NCBI GenBank assembly: GCA_021793295.1
Contig: JAJYTA010000029.1
Location: 1 to 34,840, forward strand
Length of the DNA stretch: 34,840 nucleotides
Reading direction: 5' to 3'
From: Actinomycetes bacterium
GTDB lineage: Bacteria; Actinomycetota; Actinomycetes; Jiangellales; Jiangellaceae
Below the pieces are notes generated by a model, which made no database searches, was not told where the DNA came from, and saw nothing but the letters and a program-made list of their open reading frames with translations. A program made the translations under genes and the position numbers. Shown piece after piece: positions 1-9,411 of the stretch (its first letter is position 1; the number at the start of each line of letters is the position of its first letter).

Positions 1-3000
1 ACCGTCATGAACAGCGGCCGGCCGGCCCGGGCGGTGTTGTCCAGCGCCAGCGGGATGTCGTAATTGAGGAAGATCACCGGCTGCCACGCGGCCGGCTCCG
101 GGTCGTCGACCTGCGGCTTTCCGTAAGGAAGTTCGACCTCGTTCTCCGTGGGTTTCGCGGTGGCGGTGAAGTCCCATACGGTACGCACCTCGCGGTTGTG
201 CGGGTCATCGCCGATCAGGTCGGTTTGAACGTGCTCGAGTCGATATCGGCCCGACTCGGGCGACAACTCGAACTGTCCCGGCCCGCGCGCGGAGATCTCA
301 GCTCCATCAGCGTCGAACAGCCGCATCGACTGGCTGTATCCATCCAGCCAATTATGGCGACCATCGCCCATCGTCGGAGCGGGCTGCACCCACAGATGAT
401 CGCCCTGACGGCACACCGCGCAGAAGCTGAAAACGGCATCGTCCCTGTTGAGGTCGTCGACCCGGGCCTGCCCAGGCGTGGCTACCGTGCCCCAGTCCAA
501 GGTTTCGGATCCGGTGTTCACCAGAGTCCGCACCTCGTTCCCGTACTTCGCGACGCCGGAGGTGTAGTCGATCCCGTAGTAGCCGAAGTGGTGAACAACC
601 CCAGGCCCAGTCGGTAGGTAGTACTCCTCCCTACGGGTGGGCGCGTCGAAGTACCGGACGATGCCGAAGCTCAAAGTCTCGCCTGGCCAGAAGGCGTGCA
701 TCGACTCGCCTGCGTTGTTCATACCAGGCGCCGCCGATTCGGCACTGTGGTAGCCGACGTCGACTCGTTTCAGATCCTTGCGGTCGAGTTCGTACGTCAT
801 GTCAGCCGGCACCTGGCCAGTCTCACGCAGCCACACCTTGTACTCGTACTCGGTCTCGACAGTGGCATCGATCCGGACCTTGATCTGCTGGTCGGTCTTC
901 ATCAGGTCGGCCAACTCGTCCGCCTGGGGCGCGTCCAGCCACGCGACCGGCACCGGCATCTGCGACAGGTAGGTTTCCTCATTGAGGAAGCCCAGATGTT
1001 GCAGGCCGATCTTCGGCGTAGTCAGCAGCACCCCAGCCGCTCCGGCTTCAGCCGCAGCTTGCGCACGGTTGATCACCGCGCACAGCGCCGATATCTCGGG
1101 CGGCGTCGGGCACGGCTCCCAACTGCCGACCAAGTCATTCGGCAGGTTGAACAGCACCAGCGCACCGCGGACATCTCGGCCGGCCTCGAGGTCGGCTTCG
1201 GTCGCCAGCACCGTGTCGATGTCGCGAGTGAACTTGGGATACTGGTCCTCGGCGTCAGCCGGATAGTCCGGATACGCCGGCTGAAGTGACAACCGCTGGC
1301 CGCCGGAGCGTAGATCGAGCAGCAGGTCCGGCTGGGCGAGCATGAAACCTTCCCGTACCGACAGATCGCCGAGCGTGACGGGCTCACTGGGATACCACCA
1401 TTGTTGGGAAGCCTCCGGCATGCCGAACAGACCCCAGCTCGAGTAGGTCACGCCGGCCTCGGTCGTACGGTTGTGTCCGTTGACCCTCCACACCTGCTCT
1501 GTCGGCTGATCGGCGGTGACGCTGACGGGAACCAGCTCACGCATATCGACCGTGATGGTGGTGTCACCGTCGACGGTGACCTCTGGTTTGACGATCCAGG
1601 CGAAATGCCGAACCTGCCGACCCGGTATCCGGGCCCAATTGGGATCACTCGTGATCGAGTAGATCCCGTCGGGCACGGCCATGGTCCCCTCGATGACGTC
1701 CGGATCGTCCGTGGTACGCCAGCGGACGTAGTGCTCGTTCCAGGGCAGCTCCAGGTCGTCCACTCGGTGAGCGATCCATTGGCCATGGAAGAAGTACGGG
1801 AGCTCGCTGACCGGTGCGGGCTTGACCAGTTGAATGGTGAGCTCACTCCGCGGCGGGTAAATGGTGACGCCGACGGGGGTTCGTACACTGTCGCCGGCCT
1901 CGGTGATGGCGGTCACGGCGCCGTCGAAGGCGCCCAACTCACTGGCTACATCAGCGTCAATGGTCACGGTCACCGTGGCACTGGCACCGGCGGGGATCAT
2001 CAGCGTGTTCTGATCCAGGCTGATCATTCCCTCGGCGGCGGGTAGGAAGTCCCTCCACAGTTCGGCGTCGACGGTCACAGTCAGATCGCTGGTGGAGTCG
2101 TTGTGATAAACAACGGAGGTGACGTAGGGAGCTTCGCCGGTTTCGAGGATGCCGGGTGTGATGCTTTCGGTCTCGGTGCGCAGTTGTTGGCTCACGGCTC
2201 TCGCGATGTCGACCCGGCCGGCGCCTTGCGCGTAGGCGCCGACGTGAAGACCGAAATCATGAAGTTCTCGTGCAGTGGACATGAGCGTGGTTTTGAGCTG
2301 CTTTGCCGTCCAGTCCGGGTGCTGCTGGGCCAGAATGGCCGCGGCACCGGCCACCTGCGGGGTGGCCATCGACGTACCGCTGACCGAGTAGTAGTGCTCG
2401 TTGATCGGCCCGTCGCCAGGGATCGAGCAGCGAGGCCCGCACATGTCGGTGCCGGCGGCACGAGCCGCGATGATGTTGACGCCGGGGGCGGCGATGTCAG
2501 GCTTGAGGATGCCGTCGACGCGCGGACCGCGACTGGAAAACCCGACGATCGGAGCGGCGTTGACACGCTCGTCGGTTGCGGCGACCGTGAGAGCGGCGTC
2601 GGCCACACCCGGCGTGCCGATCGTCCCAGCAGTTGCGCCGTCATTTCCGGCCGCGATCACGAACAACGCGTCGGTGGAGGCGGTCAGGTTGTTGACCGCC
2701 TGGCTCATGACGTCCGTGCCGTCGTTGGCCGGGCAACCGTTTTTCGGGCCGCAGCCGAGGCTCATCGAGATGACGTCGGCGTCCTGTTCCTGGGCCGCCC
2801 ACTCCATACCGGCGATGATCTGGGCTGTCGTGCCGCTGCCTTCGTCGTCGAGGACCTTGCCGACCACCAGGTCAGCGCCGGGCGCCACGCCCTTGTACGT
2901 GCCGTCAGAAGCCGCACCTGAACCGACGACGCTCGAAGCCACATGAGTGCCATGTCCATTGCCGTCCACCGCGGTGTCGCTGACGAAACTCTCTGCGGCC

Positions 3001-3827
3001 ACCACCTTGCCCTCGAGATCAGGATGGGTGGCGTCGATGCCGGTGTCGAGCACCGCCACCGTGACCCCGGTTCCGTCGAAGCCGGCCTCCCACGTTTGCG
3101 GGGCTCCGATCAGCGACACCGACTCATCCAACGTCACCGTTACCTTGCGATCCAGCCACACCTTCTCCACAGCGGAGCCACGCCCATCGGCACTGAGCAG
3201 ACCAGGCTCACCGGCGGCCCGCGAGCTGCGGACGTCGCTGGCCGCCGACGGCGCGAGACTCTCCCAGAACCGGTCCGCGTTCTCCTTGTCCACCGACACC
3301 CCTGCAGCGCCGATGCTCTCCAGCACATGCTCGGTACGGCTGGCAGCCAGACCCTCGGCGTCACTGCTCGCCCGCGCCGCCACCTTCGCCCCGGACTCGG
3401 CATAGTCCACGATCAACGGCAGCCGCTCCATCTCGGCGTCGTCATAGCCGTGGGTCGCCAGATACTCGATGTTGAACAACTCGCGATCCAGCACCCCGCT
3501 GACGACATAGGGCTCGGCGACATCGGGATACAGATACAGCCCGCCCTCCGGCGGCTCCTCCCCCCGGAAACTGGCCGACACCGCCTCCACCACCGTCACC
3601 TGCGCGGCATCCCCCAGCCCAGCTTCGTAGCGGACTCGGTCACCGGTGATCAGCGTCACCTCCACCGCACGATCCGGTTCGACAGCCTCACCAACCGGGG
3701 ACGCCGCGCCGGCCGAAGCCTCGGCACCGTTCGGTGGTGACATCAGCAGCGCCACCACGACGCCGGATGCCGCGACCCCTGTCGCCAGCACCCGCCACCT
3801 CTGAATCCCGTACCTCGCACAGCTCAC
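1..3827 (-). CDS. Secreted subtilisin-like serine protease (S8 family), 3' end cut by window edge
   Basis: Secreted endopeptidase. The frame stays open to base 1, so at least 1275 residues are present and the C terminus lies outside. The chosen start is GTG at 3827, preceded by GAGAGG about seven bases upstream; an in-frame ATG at 3842 lacks a good ribosome site. Residues 1-35 form a signal peptide (basic N-terminus, hydrophobic core, Ala-rich cleavage region). An N-terminal pro-region starting with a VTLITGDRV motif precedes the catalytic domain at roughly 230-530. The triad is visible: Asp261 in VAVLDTGID, His292 in GNGHGTHVA, Ser486 in GTSMATPQVAG, with oxyanion Asn395 in AAGND. About 750 further residues look like beta-rich, Fn3-type repeats. 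This layout is common in large actinobacterial S8 proteases. The substrate is unknown. It lies downstream of the LuxR regulator on the same strand, 214 bases away. Confidence 0.93.
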   Translation of the reverse strand, partial: MSCARYGIQRWRVLATGVAASGVVVALLMSPPNGAEASAGAASPVGEAVEPDRAVEVTLITGDRVRYEAGLGDAAQVTVVEAVSASFRGEEPPEGGLYLYPDVAEPYVVSGVLDRELFNIEYLATHGYDDAEMERLPLIVDYAESGAKVAARASSDAEGLAASRTEHVLESIGAAGVSVDKENADRFWESLAPSAASDVRSSRAAGEPGLLSADGRGSAVEKVWLDRKVTVTLDESVSLIGAPQTWEAGFDGTGVTVAVLDTGIDATHPDLEGKVVAAESFVSDTAVDGNGHGTHVASSVVGSGAASDGTYKGVAPGADLVVGKVLDDEGSGTTAQIIAGMEWAAQEQDADVISMSLGCGPKNGCPANDGTDVMSQAVNNLTASTDALFVIAAGNDGATAGTIGTPGVADAALTVAATDERVNAAPIVGFSSRGPRVDGILKPDIAAPGVNIIAARAAGTDMCGPRCSIPGDGPINEHYYSVSGTSMATPQVAGAAAILAQQHPDWTAKQLKTTLMSTARELHDFGLHVGAYAQGAGRVDIARAVSQQLRTETESITPGILETGEAPYVTSVVYHNDSTSDLTVTVDAELWRDFLPAAEGMISLDQNTLMIPAGASATVTVTIDADVASELGAFDGAVTAITEAGDSVRTPVGVTIYPPRSELTIQLVKPAPVSELPYFFHGQWIAHRVDDLELPWNEHYVRWRTTDDPDVIEGTMAVPDGIYSITSDPNWARIPGRQVRHFAWIVKPEVTVDGDTTITVDMRELVPVSVTADQPTEQVWRVNGHNRTTEAGVTYSSWGLFGMPEASQQWWYPSEPVTLGDLSVREGFMLAQPDLLLDLRSGGQRLSLQPAYPDYPADAEDQYPKFTRDIDTVLATEADLEAGRDVRGALVLFNLPNDLVGSWEPCPTPPEISALCAVINRAQAAAEAGAAGVLLTTPKIGLQHLGFLNEETYLSQMPVPVAWLDAPQADELADLMKTDQQIKVRIDATVETEYEYKVWLRETGQVPADMTYELDRKDLKRVDVGYHSAESAAPGMNNAGESMHAFWPGETLSFGIVRYFDAPTRREEYYLPTGPGVVHHFGYYGIDYTSGVAKYGNEVRTLVNTGSETLDWGTVATPGQARVDDLNRDDAVFSFCAVCRQGDHLWVQPAPTMGDGRHNWLDGYSQSMRLFDADGAEISARGPGQFELSPESGRYRLEHVQTDLIGDDPHNREVRTVWDFTATAKPTENEVELPYGKPQVDDPEPAAWQPVIFLNYDIPLALDNTARAGRPLFMT

Positions 3828-3841
3828 GAATCCACCTCTCA

Positions 3842-3991
3842 TCACAAGGGCTCGAAGCGTCCGTCGGGCACGACCTCGTCATCAGGCTCGATATCCGGCT
3901 CGGGCCGCGCCGGGAGTTCCGCCTCGGGACGACTCCGGGGCCGCTCAGGTCGACGTCGGTCTTCCATGAGCCATACGATCCGGCACACCAC
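3842..3991 (-). CDS. Possible small hydrophilic protein upstream of the protease
   Basis: A 49-residue reading frame starting at GTG 3991 (or GTG 3988) ends with a TGA that overlaps the first possible ATG of the protease. The product would be rich in Pro, Arg, Glu and Asp, with a short hydrophobic start (VCRIVWL). No recognised domain. It fills the gap between luxR and the protease and would be translationally coupled to the protease if real. The ribosome site is weak and the same frame remains open into the luxR gene, so it may be a chance reading frame. Confidence 0.2.
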   Translation of the reverse strand: MVCRIVWLMEDRRRPERPRSRPEAELPARPEPDIEPDDEVVPDGRFEPL

Positions 3992-4041
3992 CCCGTCGGC
4001 CGAGTGGGCAAATGCCTCAATAATTACGCCGCCGTCGGCCG

Positions 4042-7038
4042 TCAGCCGGCCGTGGTCTCGACGTCGGGCCCGATGAAGCCGGCTTCGGCGGCGGCCATGG
4101 CCGCACCGACTCGGGTGGTCGCGCCCAGCTTGCGTTTGGCCGAGCTCAGATGCCGATCGACGGTTTTCGGCGACAGGAAGAGCTGCTCGCCGATCTGCTT
4201 GTTGGTCATCCCCTCGGCTACCAGTTCGATGACGTCGACCTCGCGAGGCGACAGCTGGTCGCCGTAGCCGCGCGGGCCACGCCGATGGGTCCGCGGCACA
4301 TCGGCGCCATGGTGACGCAGCACCTGCGCGATCCGATCGGCATCCCAACGCGCCCCCAGCTGGTGGAGTCGACGCTGGCTGTCGGCGAGAACGGTCAAGG
4401 CCCGCTCGTGCTCGCCCAAGGCGAGCAGGCAACGGCCTTGACGTTCCGTGGTGAGTAGTTCGTCATACGGACGCGGCAACGCGGCCCATGCCTCAGCCGC
4501 GGCGGCAAACAGCTCAACGCCCGCATTTCGGTCCCCGCCCGCTTCGGCCAGGATCGCCCGGCAGGTCGCCAGCGCGGCCATCGGTGCCGGTGCATTCCGG
4601 CCTTCGATGCCTGCGGCGAAGTCACGCAGCAGGTCCGCTGCTTGGTCCGGCTCCCCTGCCGCGACCAAGGCCTCCATGTGCACCGGGCCGACTTCGCCGG
4701 CCCACAGCCACACGCCTTTGCGGCGGACCAACTCCACGGCGGGCCTGGTCTCGCCCAGCGCCAGCTCCGGCGACCCGTCGGCCAGATGCAGCCGCGCCAG
4801 CGCGGCCGGTACCGCCAAGTCCTGGGGCTCGACACGATGACGGCGCGCGAACTCCTCCGCCACGTCGCGAAGCCGTCGCTCGGCCTCGGAGCGGGACCCT
4901 GAGGCCAGATCAAGCAGGCCCACCAGCTGCTTCGCCTGTAAGTGGTCGCGAAGTTCGCTGTCACGGGAGTCCGTGATCGCCATCGCTGCGGTCCGCAGAC
5001 CGTCCCACCGACCGGTGTTCCAGTCGAGGTAGGCCGTGACCAGCCGGCCCAGGCTCTGGCGCCGTTGGTACTCAGCAGACTCGACGTAGTCGAGCGCAGC
5101 GTCCAGCAAGCGGCGCGTGCCCCCATAGCGGCCCCACGCCAGGGTCGCCTCAGCCATGGCGAGCAGACTCGACGCGACGCGCCGCTGCTCCAACGGACCC
5201 GCGGGGAGCCGATCGGCAACTCGAGCGGCGAGCGTCCAACCCGCTTCGTCACCCAAGAGCAGCAGCGTGGTCGCCTGTGCCCTGTTCAGGTCGTGCTGTT
5301 CCGACGCCGACCCGAGCCGATCGGCCATCTCGGTGGCACGCTCGAGCCACATCAGGTGTCGGGAGGCCGGCCACGCGGGAATCAGCGGCAGTGAAATGTT
5401 GATCATGGCTTGAATTGCCAGATCCGGGCGGTGGCCGAGGTCGGCGATCGCAGCCTCCGCCTCTTCGAACGCCGTCTGCCCTTCGCCAGCGGCCCACAAC
5501 ATCTGCGCCAGGGACTCTCGCAGTTCCCCGCGGTCTGTCATGTCGATGTCGGCGTCGAGCACGGCCCGCAGGACTGTGGTGATGTGATGCGTGAGCTCAC
5601 CGAGGGCGGCCGCGCCCAAGACCGCGGCGTTGGCGAGCTTGCGCGCCAGCCGAATGCGGCGTTCCGGCGGGTGCTCGGCCGCCTCGAGTACGTCGAGCAG
5701 GGTGGCGACGGCGGTGTGGTCGTCGCCGGCGTCCAGAGCCAGGTCGGCTGCGGTTTCTGCGTACTCGGCCCAGGCTTCGGTGTCGCCGGCCTCGCGGAAG
5801 TGCCGGGCCAGCCGCGCGGCCGACGGATGGTGACGGCTACGCAGCGTGACCGCGGCCCGATGGTGCAGCCGTCGCCGCTCGGAAACCGGGATCGACGATT
5901 CGATCGCCTGAGCGTCCAACACGTGACGAAACCCGTAGACCCGAGGGGCATTCTCTCGCAACAGCCCGGAGACGAGCGCGGCGCTGACCCCACGCCGGCC
6001 AGCCCCTTCGTCGAGATCGGCCACGGCGGCCAGCAGTTCCTCGTCAGCTGGGTCGGCGATCACCGCGGCTGCGTGCAGGACACGCTGCGCGTCAGGGTCG
6101 AGACGGGTGACCCGTTCGAGCACAGAGTCTCGAACCGCGGGTGGAACCTCGAGATCTTCGAGTACCCGCCGCGTCCAGGTGCCGTGCTGGCGGACGATGT
6201 CGCGCCGGTCGCGCAACAACCGCACGGTCTCCTCCACCGCCAACGGGATGCCTCCGGCGTGATCACGCAGGAAGGTCGCGAACTCCGCCGACACGTCATC
6301 CGTCCGCAGCATCGACCCCACCAGCTGACGTGTCGCAGCCACATCCAGCGGCGCCAACTCGATCCGCTCCCGGCGCATCTCCGCACCCGCGCGAGCCATC
6401 ACACTGCGCAGCAGCGAATCCTCAGCCACCTCGGCCGGGCGCAACGTCACCACGACCGACAACCCACTCGACGCCCACTCGTGCGCGGCCAGCATCAGCA
6501 ACCATTCCAACGTGGCCGAATCCGCCCAATGCGCATCCTCCACGACGAGGGCGTCCACGCCGAGTCGCTCCACCAACTCCGTCAAGGCGCACAACAACCG
6601 ATGTCGGGTCTCCTGCGGACCAGCCAACGGCTCCGGCGCCGGCGGCAGATGATCGGCCCACTCCGGGAACAACGGCCGCAACGCACCACCCAACGGGCTC
6701 AGCTCCACCGAACCCACCCGCTGCCACAGCCGCCGCACCCCCACCACCACCGGCCCCAACGGGAACGGATCACGCCACGGCGCACACGCAGCCAGCAAGA
6801 TCCTCCGCTCGCTCACCGCAGCCAGCGACTCACGAACCAGCCGCGTCTTACCGATGCCGGCCTCACCCTCGACGAACACCACCGACGGCTCCCGCAGCGA
6901 AGCCACCACCCGGCCCATGGCGTCATCACGGCCCACGAACGCAGGCCGATCACCAGGACGACCACGATCGGCAGACCTGGCCTTGACTTGCGGAGTCGAG
7001 CGGGCCGAAGCAACCCCACCAGTGGCCCGAGTCGTCAT
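4042..7038 (-). CDS. LAL-type LuxR family transcriptional regulator with N-terminal ATPase
   Basis: A 998-residue regulator of the large ATP-binding LuxR (LAL/MalT-like) class. The start is ATG 7038 with GGAGG six bases upstream; the frame extends 60 codons further, but that part is Arg/Cys-rich and lacks a ribosome site. An AAA-type ATPase occupies the N-terminus, with Walker A GEAGIGKT at 58-65 and Walker B LVVEDAHWAD near 164-173. A long helical, TPR-like middle follows. The C-terminal LuxR HTH begins near 926 (LSPREVDVIELVAEGMTNKQIG, then LSPKTVDRHLSSAKRKLG). Family members sense a ligand through the helical region and bind DNA through the HTH. It is divergent from the siderophore operon and upstream of the protease on the same strand; either could be its target, which the sequence does not settle. 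Confidence 0.93.
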   Translation of the reverse strand: MTTRATGGVASARSTPQVKARSADRGRPGDRPAFVGRDDAMGRVVASLREPSVVFVEGEAGIGKTRLVRESLAAVSERRILLAACAPWRDPFPLGPVVVGVRRLWQRVGSVELSPLGGALRPLFPEWADHLPPAPEPLAGPQETRHRLLCALTELVERLGVDALVVEDAHWADSATLEWLLMLAAHEWASSGLSVVVTLRPAEVAEDSLLRSVMARAGAEMRRERIELAPLDVAATRQLVGSMLRTDDVSAEFATFLRDHAGGIPLAVEETVRLLRDRRDIVRQHGTWTRRVLEDLEVPPAVRDSVLERVTRLDPDAQRVLHAAAVIADPADEELLAAVADLDEGAGRRGVSAALVSGLLRENAPRVYGFRHVLDAQAIESSIPVSERRRLHHRAAVTLRSRHHPSAARLARHFREAGDTEAWAEYAETAADLALDAGDDHTAVATLLDVLEAAEHPPERRIRLARKLANAAVLGAAALGELTHHITTVLRAVLDADIDMTDRGELRESLAQMLWAAGEGQTAFEEAEAAIADLGHRPDLAIQAMINISLPLIPAWPASRHLMWLERATEMADRLGSASEQHDLNRAQATTLLLLGDEAGWTLAARVADRLPAGPLEQRRVASSLLAMAEATLAWGRYGGTRRLLDAALDYVESAEYQRRQSLGRLVTAYLDWNTGRWDGLRTAAMAITDSRDSELRDHLQAKQLVGLLDLASGSRSEAERRLRDVAEEFARRHRVEPQDLAVPAALARLHLADGSPELALGETRPAVELVRRKGVWLWAGEVGPVHMEALVAAGEPDQAADLLRDFAAGIEGRNAPAPMAALATCRAILAEAGGDRNAGVELFAAAAEAWAALPRPYDELLTTERQGRCLLALGEHERALTVLADSQRRLHQLGARWDADRIAQVLRHHGADVPRTHRRGPRGYGDQLSPREVDVIELVAEGMTNKQIGEQLFLSPKTVDRHLSSAKRKLGATTRVGAAMAAAEAGFIGPDVETTAG

Positions 7039-7239
7039 AGCCGACCTCCGCTGCACATCTACTACGAGCCCCCGAGAACCTGACCGCGTCCAGCAGAACC
7101 CCACAGCGAGCAGCACATTCTTACACCTCAACGACCCACCCGGCACCCCGAAGACCGCCCAGCACGCCCGAAAGGCAGCCGGTCGATCCCGGTCCGCGAA
7201 CAGATCAATTGCGCCCAAACAATGTTTGCCTTACCTTAT

Positions 7240-7258
7240 TGAGGCAACCCTCACCTAA
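7240..7258. promoter_or_regulatory. Iron box (IdeR/DmdR1-type operator)
   Basis: Read on the minus strand the site is TTAGGTGAGGGTTGCCTCA. It matches 14 of 19 positions of the actinobacterial iron-box consensus TTAGGTTAGGCTAACCTAA. It lies 57 bases before the siderophore-binding lipoprotein gene and in the intergenic region shared with luxR. The expected effect is Fe(II)-dependent repression of the uptake operon. Just upstream, TTGCC (7226-7230) and GGCAA (7243-7247) form a further inverted repeat. Confidence 0.62.
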
Positions 7259-7315
7259 CCATGATCTTGGTCCCGAGGGTCGCGCGCCCATCCGACGAGT
7301 GGAGAGAGCCCTGTC

Positions 7316-8371
7316 ATGCGTTCACCTCGTTTTCCGGCCCTGGCCGCCGTCGGGCTGGTGCTGAGCCTCGCTGCGTGCGGCGAATCATCCGACACCGACA
7401 ACGTGGCTGATCAGAGCTCCGGCACTGAAGACAGCGCCGACGACACCAACGGTTCCGCTGACTTTCCGGTCGTCATCGAGCACGCGCTGGGCACCACCAC
7501 CATCGAAGAGCCGCCTGAGCGGGTCGCCACGGTGAACTGGGCCAATCACGAGGTGCCGCTGGCGCTGGGCGTGGTGCCTGTCGGGATGGCCGCCGCGAAC
7601 TTCGGCGACGACAACGGCGACGGCGTCCTGCCCTGGGTCGAGGAGCGTCTGGAGGAGCTCGACGCCGAGACGCCGGTGCTGTTCGACGAGACCGACGGCG
7701 TGGACTTCGAAGCCGTGGCCGACACCCAGCCCGACGTCATCCTCGCCGCGTACTCGGGGCTGACGCAGGAGGACTACGACACGCTCAGCGAGATCGCCCC
7801 GGTGGTCGCGTATCCGGAGGCGCCCTGGGCGACATCGTGGCGCGACACCATCGAGCTCAACAGCCAGGCGATCGGCCTGGGCGACGAAGGCCAGGAGCTG
7901 GTGGCGGACATCGAACAGGAGATCGCCGCCTCCGTCGCCGAATACCCGCAGCTCGACGGGGTGTCGACGATGTTCCTCACCCACGTGGACGCCTCGGACC
8001 TGAGCGAGGTCAGCTTCTACACCGCCAACGACACCCGCAGCGCGTTCTTCGCCGATCTCGGCCTGACGACCCCCGAGAGCGTGGCAGAAGCCTCGGCGGG
8101 CAACGACCAGTTCGTACAGACCGTCAGCGCGGAGCACGTCGACGTGTTCGACGACGTCGAGGTCATCGTCACCTACGGCGACCAGGCGGTGGTCGACGTG
8201 CTGAAGAGCGATCCGCTGCTCTCGCAGATGCCGGCCGTGGCCAACGGGGCGATCGTTTCGCTGGAGAACGGTCCGCTCGGGACGGCGGCGAACCCGACGC
8301 CGCTGGCCATCTCGTGGGTTCTGGACGATTACGTCGCCCTGCTCGGCGAGGCTGCCGCCAAGGCGTCGTGA
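7316..8371 (+). CDS. Iron-siderophore ABC transporter substrate-binding lipoprotein
   Basis: A 351-residue extracellular receptor that delivers ferric siderophore to the permeases encoded next. It begins with a lipoprotein signal ending in LAAC (Cys21), followed by a Ser/Asp/Thr-rich linker. From about residue 50 it shows the Peripla_BP_2 (FepB/FhuD-type, class III) pattern: VVIEHALGTTTIEEPPERV, then the VDFEAVADTQPDVILA segment, and a C-terminal lobe with the last helix. The ATG at 7316 follows GGAGAGAG. It is first of four tightly coupled genes and sits behind an iron box. The siderophore type cannot be read from sequence. Confidence 0.93.
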   Translation: MRSPRFPALAAVGLVLSLAACGESSDTDNVADQSSGTEDSADDTNGSADFPVVIEHALGTTTIEEPPERVATVNWANHEVPLALGVVPVGMAAANFGDDNGDGVLPWVEERLEELDAETPVLFDETDGVDFEAVADTQPDVILAAYSGLTQEDYDTLSEIAPVVAYPEAPWATSWRDTIELNSQAIGLGDEGQELVADIEQEIAASVAEYPQLDGVSTMFLTHVDASDLSEVSFYTANDTRSAFFADLGLTTPESVAEASAGNDQFVQTVSAEHVDVFDDVEVIVTYGDQAVVDVLKSDPLLSQMPAVANGAIVSLENGPLGTAANPTPLAISWVLDDYVALLGEAAAKAS

Positions 8372-9411
8372 CGACGACCGAGGCAACATCCGCCGGGGGC
8401 GTCGCGCAGCTGCGCCGCCCCCGGCGGATGCGGCTGCTGTGGCTGCTCGCGGTGGTCGCGGTCCTGGTCGTGCTCATGGCGGTGTCGGTCGCCGTGGGCT
8501 CCCGCGAGGTCGGGTGGTCCGACATCGTTGCCGCCCTCGGCGGGTCGGCCGACGGACTGGACCGCGCCGCGGTGTCGGTACGCATCCCGCGCACGGTTCT
8601 GGCGGTGACGGTGGGCGCCGCGCTCGCGGTGTCCGGCGCCGTCATGCAGGGTGTCACCCGCAACCCGCTGGCCGACCCCGGCATCCTGGGCGTGAACATG
8701 GGCGCCGCGCTGGCGGTCGTGATCGGGATCGCCTGGTTCGGCTTGACGTCGGCGACCGGCTACATCTGGACCGCGATCGTCGGTGCCGGCATTTCGGCGG
8801 TGTTCGTCTACGTCATCGGCTCGCTGGGCCGCGGCGGGCCCATGCCGCTCAAGCTCGCTCTCGCCGGCGCCGCGACGTCCGCGGCCTTCGTGTCGTTCAT
8901 CACCGCCATCGCACTGCCGCGCAACGACATCGGCGCGAACGTGCGCTCATGGCAGATCGGCGGCGTGGGTGGCGCGTCGTTCGACCGCATCGGGCAGCTG
9001 ACACCGTTCCTCGTGGCCGGTTTCGTCATCTGCCTGCTGTCCGCGCGGGGCATGAACACCCTCGCCCTCGGCGACGACGTCGCAGCCGGGTTGGGTGAGC
9101 GGGTGGCCCTCACCCGGGCGGTGGCGGCGCTGGGCGCGGTACTGCTGTGCGGCGCGTCGACGGCGATCGCGGGGCCGATCGGATTCGTCGGCCTGGTCAT
9201 TCCGCACCTGTGCCGGCTGCTCGTGGGCCCGGACCATCGCTGGCTGCTGCCGTTCTCCGCGTTGACCGGGGCGGGCCTGCTGACCGCGGCGGACGTGCTC
9301 GGGCGCATCGTGGCCCGGCCGAGCGAGATCGACGTGGGTATCGTCACCGCGCTGATCGGGGCGCCGTTCTTCATCGTCGTCGTGCGCCGGCACAAGGTGC
9401 GTGCCCTGTGA
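8368..9411 (+). CDS. Iron-siderophore ABC transporter permease (FecCD family), first subunit
   Basis: A 347-residue inner-membrane permease. The GTG start at 8368 overlaps the receptor's stop codon (GTGA), so the longer upstream in-frame extension is rejected. After a short Arg-rich cytoplasmic N-terminus come many hydrophobic segments consistent with the roughly ten-helix BtuC/FecCD fold. Family signatures are present: RNPLADPGILGVNMGAA in the middle and GPIGFVGLVIPHLCRLLVG near the C-terminal end, the latter close to the ATPase-coupling helix. It should pair with the next permease to form the channel (FepD-like position). Confidence 0.93.
   Translation: MTTTEATSAGGVAQLRRPRRMRLLWLLAVVAVLVVLMAVSVAVGSREVGWSDIVAALGGSADGLDRAAVSVRIPRTVLAVTVGAALAVSGAVMQGVTRNPLADPGILGVNMGAALAVVIGIAWFGLTSATGYIWTAIVGAGISAVFVYVIGSLGRGGPMPLKLALAGAATSAAFVSFITAIALPRNDIGANVRSWQIGGVGGASFDRIGQLTPFLVAGFVICLLSARGMNTLALGDDVAAGLGERVALTRAVAALGAVLLCGASTAIAGPIGFVGLVIPHLCRLLVGPDHRWLLPFSALTGAGLLTAADVLGRIVARPSEIDVGIVTALIGAPFFIVVVRRHKVRAL

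Noticed and set aside
5410-7083. Open frame of 557 codons on the plus strand opposite luxR
   Set aside because: It is rich in Arg, His, Gln and Pro with no domain, and lies wholly antisense to a well-supported ATPase regulator; typical of high-GC shadow frames.
7837-9411. Longer version of the first FecCD permease starting inside the receptor gene
   Set aside because: The added N-terminus is an Arg-rich shadow; the GTG overlapping the receptor stop at 8368 gives the normal family length.
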